From contig NZ_JACHCZ010000006.1 of NCBI RefSeq assembly GCF_014207255.1, positions 124,001 to 188,000 on the forward strand: DNA of 64,000 nucleotides. The letters run 5' to 3'. The notes beneath the pieces were generated by a model. It was given only the letters and a program-made list of their open reading frames with translations, was not told the DNA's origin and did not search any database. A program made the position numbers and the translations under genes. This document shows, piece after piece, positions 35,818 to 42,162 of the stretch; positions within the stretch are counted from its first letter, which is position 1; each line of letters opens with the position of its first letter. The stretch comes from Pseudomonas sp. JAI120. Its GTDB lineage: Bacteria; Pseudomonadota; Gammaproteobacteria; Pseudomonadales; Pseudomonadaceae.

Positions 35818-36204
35818 TTACGTCAGGGTAATTTTCAAAGTGCAGTTGGGATGCTTGAGGTACTTGTACAGGTTAAGCAGCAGCCCGCAGGCGCGTGGGC
35901 TGGCCTCATTGCCGGCCAGGTACAGCGCAATTTCCCCTTCGCCCTCCAGCAGGATCAGGCCCGGCGCAAGGCAGGTAAAATACCCTTGTTCCAGGCAGAC
36001 ATCAGTGCCTTGGGACGTCATCCAATGGCGCCCCTTCAGCGCGATCACATAGGCCTGCTGCTCCAGCCAGAAAGAGAGTAGTTGATCCTTGGTCACCAGC
36101 CATTTCAGGGTATGGCGACCCAGGCCCATTTTCGTCAGCAATACCTGCGGGGCCTGGTTGAGGCGGGCTGTCGAGAGGCTCTGTTCCAAGATCGTGGTTT
36201 TCAT
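35818..36204 (-). CDS. Hypothetical protein, 128 residues
   Basis: ATG 36204 is chosen over an upstream TTG (36240) because GGAG precedes it by 8 nt. The sequence alternates short strands (TLKWLVTKDQLLSFWLEQQA, GYFTCLAPGLILLEGEGEIA, LYLAGNEASPRACGLLLN), suggesting a small beta-barrel such as a cupin-like or DUF2917-like fold, but no metal-binding histidine cluster is seen. It is the first gene of the minus-strand unit that includes the two GSTs and faces the LysR gene at 36349, so it is probably LysR controlled. Confidence 0.65.
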   Translation of the reverse strand: MKTTILEQSLSTARLNQAPQVLLTKMGLGRHTLKWLVTKDQLLSFWLEQQAYVIALKGRHWMTSQGTDVCLEQGYFTCLAPGLILLEGEGEIALYLAGNEASPRACGLLLNLYKYLKHPNCTLKITLT

Positions 36205-36348
36205 CGAAGACGCTCCGCAGTTCGCGAGGTGACGGTGCAACGGGAAGACGCCTGTGGCTGGCAGGATTGTTAATTTGAGGTTACTTTAACGTGAGTGCCG
36301 TCCTCAAAATATCGATAAATTTTACCACGACAGGTTAGTTGAGCTTAC

Positions 36349-37248
36349 ATGAGTGCATTTCCTCCGTTGACCTGCCTGCGCAGTTTCGAAGCCACTTCCA
36401 GGTTGGGAAGCGTCACCCTTGCCGCCAAGGAATTGCACGTCACGCATTCAGCTATCAGCCAGCAGATCAAGGTACTGGAGGAGATTGTGGGGTTGACGCT
36501 ATTCGTGCGCGAAGGGCGGGGCTTGCGTGTCAGCGAGGATGGGCGCCTGTATGCGCTGCAGATTCGCAAAGCCCTGGGCGACATCGCCGAGGCCACACGA
36601 TTGATCCAGGCACAGCCCAAGATGGGGGAGTTGGTGGTGGCGGTTCTGCCCTCGTTCGGCCGGTCCTGGCTGTTACCGCGCCTACCGGGTTTCCAGCAGC
36701 TTTACCCGCATATCAGCATTCGCCTGCAAGCCAGCCTGACAATTTCCAACCTGCATCAGGAGTCGGTGGATATCGGCATCCGCATGGGCAAGGGGGACTG
36801 GGAGGGCGTCGAACAAAAGCTGTTGTTTCATGATGAAGTCGTGGTGGTTGCCGCTCCTCATTTCAATGGCGGGCGCCTGCCGCAGACGCCGCAAGAGGTC
36901 ATCGACAGCACGATCATCTACAACACTGAATCCTGGTTGCCCTGGTGCGAGGCAGCCGGTGTCGAGTTGGGAAACGAGCGCAAGGGGTTGTGCAGCAATG
37001 ACTCCAACCTGGTGTTGGAAGCCGTTCGCCTGGGGCAAGGCATCACGCTGGAGCGGCGCAGCCTGGTGCATGATGCTATCGAGCGGGGCGAGCTGGTCCA
37101 GCTGTGTGAGGTCAGTGCGCCGTATGCCTACCCCTATTGGCTGGTGTGGCCACCCCGGGAAAGTTCGGAAGACAAACAGCGCGAGTTCTCCCATTGGTTG
37201 TCCGGGGAAGTGGAGCGTTACCTCGCGCAACTGAAAAAAAACGCCTGA
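36349..37248 (+). CDS. LysR-family transcriptional regulator (GcvA-like)
   Basis: A 299-residue regulator: PLTCLRSFEATSRLGSVTLA, AKELHVTHSAISQQIKVLEE is the DNA-binding domain; the effector domain includes LLPRLPGFQQLYPHISIRLQ and VDIGIRMGKGDW. The divergent 145-bp gap to the gene at 36204 is AT-rich and contains a near-palindromic AAAATATCGATAAATTTT (36306-36323), a plausible binding site. It sits at the centre of the cargo and may control the GST unit, the SDR behind it, or the whole locus. Confidence 0.9.
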   Translation: MSAFPPLTCLRSFEATSRLGSVTLAAKELHVTHSAISQQIKVLEEIVGLTLFVREGRGLRVSEDGRLYALQIRKALGDIAEATRLIQAQPKMGELVVAVLPSFGRSWLLPRLPGFQQLYPHISIRLQASLTISNLHQESVDIGIRMGKGDWEGVEQKLLFHDEVVVVAAPHFNGGRLPQTPQEVIDSTIIYNTESWLPWCEAAGVELGNERKGLCSNDSNLVLEAVRLGQGITLERRSLVHDAIERGELVQLCEVSAPYAYPYWLVWPPRESSEDKQREFSHWLSGEVERYLAQLKKNA

Positions 37249-37263
37249 CGAGGTACTGCCCGA

Positions 37264-38058
37264 ATGGAGCTGTCTCTGCAAGAACGCTTGGTAGTGGTCG
37301 CGGGCGGCAGCTCGGGAATTGGCCTGGCGTGCGCCCAGGCATTCGCCTGTGAAGGCGCCCGAGTGGCGATTGTATCGAGGTCGCACGCGCGGCTGGAACA
37401 GGCGCAACGCGAGTGTGAGCAAGCGGGTCTGCAGGTGCATGCCTTTGCCTCCGACCTGACAGACGCCGACCAGGCACAGGCGGTCATTGACGCCATCATC
37501 GCGCGGCATGGCGCTATCAACGTCTTGGTCAACAGCGCAGGTGCCGCCACCAGGCATCCGGTCGGCCAACTCACCCCGACGCATTACCTGGACGCAATCA
37601 ATGCCAAGTTCTGCCCATGCATCAACGCCCAGCATGCGGTGCTCGCCCACTTCCTGGGGCAGCCGCAGCCATCGCTGCGAGCGGTGGTCAATATCGTCGG
37701 CATCGGCGGCAGAGTGGCAATGCCTGAGCACATCGCCGGCGGCGCGGCCAATGCGGCGCTGATCCTGACGTCACAGGGGCTGGCGCAGGCTTATGGCCGC
37801 GAAGGCATCCGTATCAATGTGATCAACCCCGGCTTCACGCTGACCCCGCGCACCCAGGCGACCCTTGAACGTATGGCTCAGCGCAGTGGCGAGAGCCTTG
37901 AGCAAGTCCTGGCGCAACAACAGGCACTGATTCCGATGGGCCGGTTTGCTCGTGCTCAGGAAGTGGCCGACCTGGCGCTGTTCCTGGCCAGCCCCAGGGC
38001 GTCCTATTTGTCGGGGGCGGTCATCAACATGGACGGCGGAGCCTACCCCGGTGCTTAA
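37264..38058 (+). CDS. SDR-family protein without the YxxxK pair
   Basis: A 264-residue SDR with an intact cofactor motif (GGSSGIGLACAQAF, residues 15-28) and NSAG (about 90), but at the catalytic site it reads HIAGGAANAALILTSQG where classical enzymes have YxxxK: asparagine replaces lysine and no tyrosine is present. The C-terminal INMDGGAYPG is normal. A subgroup of SDRs has this substitution; activity may be altered (hydratase or isomerase type) or lost. 15 bp after the LysR gene, same strand. It ends in a 4-bp overlap with the convergent LysR gene at 38055. Confidence 0.85.
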   Translation: MELSLQERLVVVAGGSSGIGLACAQAFACEGARVAIVSRSHARLEQAQRECEQAGLQVHAFASDLTDADQAQAVIDAIIARHGAINVLVNSAGAATRHPVGQLTPTHYLDAINAKFCPCINAQHAVLAHFLGQPQPSLRAVVNIVGIGGRVAMPEHIAGGAANAALILTSQGLAQAYGREGIRINVINPGFTLTPRTQATLERMAQRSGESLEQVLAQQQALIPMGRFARAQEVADLALFLASPRASYLSGAVINMDGGAYPGA

Positions 38059-39011
38059 GCTGCGGCGCCCGGGAATGCCGGCGGCTGCCCTGCGGCGCGC
38101 AGCAAACCGTTGATGAGGTGCTGCTGGTCGCGCGACTGGTGCGCCGATTGCGTCCAGACCAGCCGGTATTCGTAAGGCGAGGTGAGTTGATGGCGCTCGC
38201 CGAACACGGCGACCAGGCGTCCGTCGGCCAGTTCGTCCTGCAGCAGCGCAGAGCTGCCGATCATCACTCCGCCATTCTGCGCCACTTCATGCATGGCATA
38301 GCCCACGCCGCTGAACGATAACGCGGCGGTCGTCTGCGTAGGGTGCTTGGCAATGGCCGTGAACCAGTCGTCCCAGGTCGCGTTGCCCAAACGATCCTGG
38401 TGGTACCAGGGCGACTGGACCAACCGCGCGCCCACCAGGTCCATCGGTTCGTCGACAGGCCCAAGGCTGCTCAGGTAGGCAGGGCTGCAGACTGGAAAAT
38501 AGCGGTCCTGCAGCAACAGCGCCGAATGGCTCAGTGCAAGCTGGCGAGGGCTGTAGCGAATCGCCAGGTCGGCATCGCCATTATCGAGGTTGCGCACTTC
38601 TGAACTCGGGTCGATCGCCAACGCAACGGCGCCGCCGACACAGGCAGTGATATCCGGCAGGCGTTTGCTCAGCCAATGGCTGGTGATGGAAACCGTACAG
38701 GTCAACACGATGTTGGTGCCGGCTTGCGGACGCACGTCCTGGGTAGCCTTGAGCAGCAGCGAAAAGGCCTTGGACACATCACGGGCCAGGCGCTGGCCGG
38801 GCTCATTGAGGCTCACGCCGTTGGCGGTGCGATGAAACAGGCTGAGCCCCAGGTCGTCTTCCAATTGACGGATCTGCCGGCTTACCGCGCCCACGGTCAC
38901 GCATAACTCCTGCGCGGCTTCAGTGAGCGTGCGGCAGCGAGACGCGGCTTCAAAAGCACGCAACGCGCTGAGAGAGGGAAGGCGGCGAGGTTTTTCCAGG
39001 TTAAGTTTCAT
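38055..39011 (-). CDS. LysR-family transcriptional regulator (GcvA-like)
   Basis: A 318-residue LysR protein: LPSLSALRAFEAASRCRTLT, EAAQELCVTVGAVSRQIRQL is the DNA-binding domain, and the effector domain has LDNGDADLAIRYSPRQLALS. Divergent from the EamA exporter at 39101 with an 89-bp gap that contains AAAAAATCGATTAC (39026-39039), sharing the ATCGAT core with the gap before the other LysR gene. Probable regulator of the exporter-reductase-methyltransferase unit. Confidence 0.9.
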   Translation of the reverse strand: MKLNLEKPRRLPSLSALRAFEAASRCRTLTEAAQELCVTVGAVSRQIRQLEDDLGLSLFHRTANGVSLNEPGQRLARDVSKAFSLLLKATQDVRPQAGTNIVLTCTVSITSHWLSKRLPDITACVGGAVALAIDPSSEVRNLDNGDADLAIRYSPRQLALSHSALLLQDRYFPVCSPAYLSSLGPVDEPMDLVGARLVQSPWYHQDRLGNATWDDWFTAIAKHPTQTTAALSFSGVGYAMHEVAQNGGVMIGSSALLQDELADGRLVAVFGERHQLTSPYEYRLVWTQSAHQSRDQQHLINGLLRAAGQPPAFPGAAA

Positions 39012-39100
39012 GCAAGCACCTTAGCAAAAAATCGATTACTTGCCAGAGGTGATGCGCATAGCCTTGAACCCATGTTTTTCACTGCCGTGGCTCAAGGTCA

Positions 39101-40045
39101 ATGATTATGCTCGATACACGCAAATCCCTCGACGTCTTTTCCGTGTCCACGATGATGGTCCTGTGCCTGTTATGGGGCGGGCAGCAGGTGTTGATCAAGC
39201 TTGCCGCGCCGCAGCTCGACCCACTGATGCAACTGACCATTCGATACGCCATTTCTGCGCTGATCCTGGGCGGTTACCTGTGGTATCGCCAGGGCGCGGG
39301 GCTGTTCGGCGACAATACCGTTAGTGCGGGCATTGTGGTTGGAGTCCTGGTGGCCCTGGAATCGATCTTCATTGCTGAAGGCCTGCGATACAGCAGCGCC
39401 AGCCATATCACCGTGTTTTTGTATACCGGCCCATTGTTTGCGAGTTTCGGCCTGCATTTCCTGCGCGACGAAGAGCGACTCAGTGGCAGCCAATGGTGTT
39501 TCGTGGTGCTGGCGTTCCTGGGCATCGTCATTACCTTCATGGGCCGAGGTGACGCGGCTCAGGGCAACACGTTGCTCGGGGACGGGCTCGGGCTGCTGTC
39601 GGGCGCCGCATGGGGCGCCACCACCATCGCGGTACGTACGTCGGCGCTGGCCAGCGCGCGGCCGGAGAAAACTTTGTTCTACCAGGTGAGTATCGCAACG
39701 CTGCTGATATTCCCGTTGACCTTTTTCATGGGGCACTCCACCTTTGAAATCGACGGCGCAGTGGTCGCAAACCTGACATTCCAGACCCTGGTCCTGGTGC
39801 TGGGGACGTTCCTGGGCTGGTACTGGTTGTTGACCAAATACCTGGCGTCGCGCCTGTCCGTGCTGCAGCTGTTGACGCCGGTGGCGGGTGTAGCCCTGGG
39901 AGTGGTGGTGCTCAATGACGCGCTGGACCTATGGTTTGTTTGCGGGGCCTTGCTGGTACTGATCGGCATTCTCGGCGTCAGCGTGCTGGAGGTCCTGACC
40001 TTGCGCCGCGCAGGCGTGACCTCGCACCTGGCGTCCGAGGCGTGA
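39101..40045 (+). CDS. EamA/DMT-family transporter
   Basis: A 314-residue membrane protein with ten hydrophobic helices in two EamA repeats: LLWGGQQVLIKLAAPQL, then YAISALILGGYLWYR in the first and GLLSGAAWGATTIAVRTSAL, LTPVAGVALGVVVLNDALDL in the second. DMT proteins of this kind export amino-acid-like or small hydrophobic metabolites. First gene of a three-gene unit with the ProC-like reductase and the methyltransferase. It is the third transporter in the cargo. Confidence 0.9.
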   Translation: MIMLDTRKSLDVFSVSTMMVLCLLWGGQQVLIKLAAPQLDPLMQLTIRYAISALILGGYLWYRQGAGLFGDNTVSAGIVVGVLVALESIFIAEGLRYSSASHITVFLYTGPLFASFGLHFLRDEERLSGSQWCFVVLAFLGIVITFMGRGDAAQGNTLLGDGLGLLSGAAWGATTIAVRTSALASARPEKTLFYQVSIATLLIFPLTFFMGHSTFEIDGAVVANLTFQTLVLVLGTFLGWYWLLTKYLASRLSVLQLLTPVAGVALGVVVLNDALDLWFVCGALLVLIGILGVSVLEVLTLRRAGVTSHLASEA

Positions 40046-40080
40046 TGCCGTTTTCTCTTACCGCCAAGGGGCAAGCCGCC

Positions 40081-40911
40081 ATGGATATGAATGACAGCAA
40101 TACGCGCGCCCAGGTGCAGTCCACCCGCATCGGCATCGTCGGCTCCGGTCACCTGGGGATCGCCCTGGCCCAAGGCCTGATTGCCGCGGGCTTGCCCAGG
40201 ACCAACCTGTTGCTCGGCAATCGGCATTCGAGCGCGGCCCAGGCCAGGCTCGAAAAGGCCGGGCTTGGAGACCGATATGCCGCCAACCAGCGAATCGCCG
40301 ATGAGTCGCAGTTGATCCTGCTGACGGTACGGCCCCAGGACTACCGGGCGTTGAGCGGGCTGGCTCTGAAACCTGGCACGGTGCTGGTTTCGTTTATTGC
40401 CGGTTTGCCGGTTGAGCGCATCAAGTCGCTGTTCCAACCGCCACCCCAGGTCATCCGCGTAATGGTCAGTGCCCCGGACACGATCGCCGACGCCTGCGCC
40501 ATCGGCGCGCGTTACGGCGCAGATTCAGGCTTGGTTGATGCGCTGCTGCGTCAACTGGGGATTGAGCTGATCAAGCTGCCGTCCGAGGCCGAATTCGACG
40601 CTTTTACCGTCTATGGACCCTGCTTGCCCATCGTATTGACCTACTGCGAAAGCCTGGCCGTGAGCGTGTCTCAGGAGGCCATCGCCAGCGGCGCCACCGC
40701 CTGCAACCTGCCGGCATGGGGCAAAGTGATTGCCTGGGCCAATGCCGTCAGGCCACGGGGGTTGGACGACCGCGCCCGGCGCGATTATCTGCTCAGCGCC
40801 ACGACGCCAGGAGGCGTCACGGAAGCATTGCTGGAGGCCGTAGGAGAAGGCTTGGCGCTATCAGACTGCTTCCGGGCCGGCATTGCGCGCAGCCAACGGC
40901 TGGCGAGCTGA
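40081..40911 (+). CDS. Pyrroline-5-carboxylate reductase-like enzyme
   Basis: A 276-residue ProC-family protein. The NADPH motif is GIVGSGHLGIALAQGLIAAG near the N-terminus; LLTVRPQDY, LVSFIAGLPVERI and the C-terminal LLSATTPGGVTEALLEAVGE are family landmarks. The usual RxMPNTP stretch reads RVMVSAPDT, and the dimer-interface region is divergent, so it is unlikely to be the housekeeping proline enzyme. Homologues in natural product clusters reduce cyclic imines. Starts at ATG 40081, 35 bp after the exporter. Confidence 0.85.
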   Translation: MDMNDSNTRAQVQSTRIGIVGSGHLGIALAQGLIAAGLPRTNLLLGNRHSSAAQARLEKAGLGDRYAANQRIADESQLILLTVRPQDYRALSGLALKPGTVLVSFIAGLPVERIKSLFQPPPQVIRVMVSAPDTIADACAIGARYGADSGLVDALLRQLGIELIKLPSEAEFDAFTVYGPCLPIVLTYCESLAVSVSQEAIASGATACNLPAWGKVIAWANAVRPRGLDDRARRDYLLSATTPGGVTEALLEAVGEGLALSDCFRAGIARSQRLAS

Positions 40912-40950
40912 AACGACAACTACCCAGGCGACATCTATCGAGGAACGACA

Positions 40951-41610
40951 ATGAAACATACGGCAACGGAAAGTGCATTGGTGACCGCTTCTCACCAGCT
41001 CAATGGTGACAAGGAAGTACTGCGCAGCTTCTACGATGAGTGGGCGCAAGGCTACGTGGAGACCGCCTTTGGTGAGGACTATGTCGGCCATTGGGTTTGC
41101 GCAAAGCTAGTGGATGGGGTTGCCCATGCGTTGGTCAAGTCGGGCAGACCGCACAGTGCGCGCATTCTGGATGCCGGGTGTGGTACTGGATTGGTGGGGG
41201 AGCAGTTGGCCGGGATCGGATACGGCGATATCGATGGGGTCGACCTGTCTGCCGGCATGATAGAACAGGCACGCAAGACTAACGCGTACGGACGGCTCAT
41301 CGCCGATGTCGACTTGAACGTGAGCAATCACGCCATTGCCGACGCCGACTATGACTTGGTGGTCTGCTGCGGGGTGTTCATCGACGGGCATGTGGCCGTC
41401 ACCGCACTCGATGAATTGCTGCGTGTTACGCGCAGCCCAGGCTACTTGATCGTCAGTACGCGCCAGAGCTACCTGGACCATGAACCTTTTGTCGCGCATG
41501 TCGAGCGCCTGTTAGCAGACGGCAAGGTGCGCGTGGTCATGCGTATTGAGCGGGGCAACTACATCAACGTCGACACCGCCGACTATTGGGTGATTGAAAA
41601 AACACGCTGA
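40951..41610 (+). CDS. SAM-dependent methyltransferase
   Basis: A 219-residue class I methyltransferase. SAM motif I is ILDAGCGTGLVGEQLAGIGY (about 67-86), followed by IDGVDLSAGMIEQARKTNAY; YDLVVCCGVFIDG is motif II and the ITP-like strand SPGYLIVSTRQSYLD follows. The N-terminal VLRSFYDEWAQGYVETAFG is typical of Williams-Beuren-like small-molecule methyltransferases. It closes the cargo on the right; an O- or N-methylation late in the pathway is inferred. Confidence 0.9.
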   Translation: MKHTATESALVTASHQLNGDKEVLRSFYDEWAQGYVETAFGEDYVGHWVCAKLVDGVAHALVKSGRPHSARILDAGCGTGLVGEQLAGIGYGDIDGVDLSAGMIEQARKTNAYGRLIADVDLNVSNHAIADADYDLVVCCGVFIDGHVAVTALDELLRVTRSPGYLIVSTRQSYLDHEPFVAHVERLLADGKVRVVMRIERGNYINVDTADYWVIEKTR

Positions 41611-42162
41611 TCGATGACATGCTTCTATGAGCTCAACGGGCGGCTTCCTCGACGGCGGCTTGGTAATACAATTTAACCTGCTCTTGAATGTTGCCTTGGG
41701 GAGATATAGCACAGACGCGGTGCAGCTTTTTTGATGGGCAGGTTTTCTAGGATCTGGTATTAGCTGGCGAACCGAATTTACAGTTCGGCCACGTGACATC
41801 GCGGCGATATGCCAAGGGCGGGCAGGAACGTATTGGCAGACCCGCGCTTGATGCATGGCACTGCGTCGTCAGGTTGGCTGCGCTCTAGTCGGATAACTTT
41901 TGTTCATGGTACTGAAGAGGGCGCGGATTGGTTTGGTGTAATCCAGCTAACAGGCCAATGCACAGCAGCAAGATCATCGCTGCCGCTATACCGGTGGGGT
42001 GCTTGAGTACGCCTGCGAGAAATGCCAGGAGCGTTTTTTGCCTTGGGTGCGCGTGCTGCCAGTGTCAATCATCTATTGATGATTGCAAAGATGTTTTGAC
42101 GCTGGTTTTGGGGGCTCCATATACCGCTTTCCAACTCTATGCAGATGTAACGCTATTTGATC
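41611..42162 (-). other. Right edge of the cargo with gene remnants
   Basis: No full gene in 552 bp. On the minus strand an open end reads KKLHRVCAISPQGNIQ, then EQVKLYYQAAVEEAAR, before a stop at 41638-41640, which looks like the 3' end of a lost gene. A short open frame ATG 41977 to TAG 41885 encodes 30 residues with a clear membrane helix (MILLLCIGLLAGLHQTNPRP) and could be longer at its start. Both lie in the direction of the transfer operon, directly downstream of the VirB4 gene, so they may be what remains of the gene that stood there before insertion. Confidence 0.35.
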
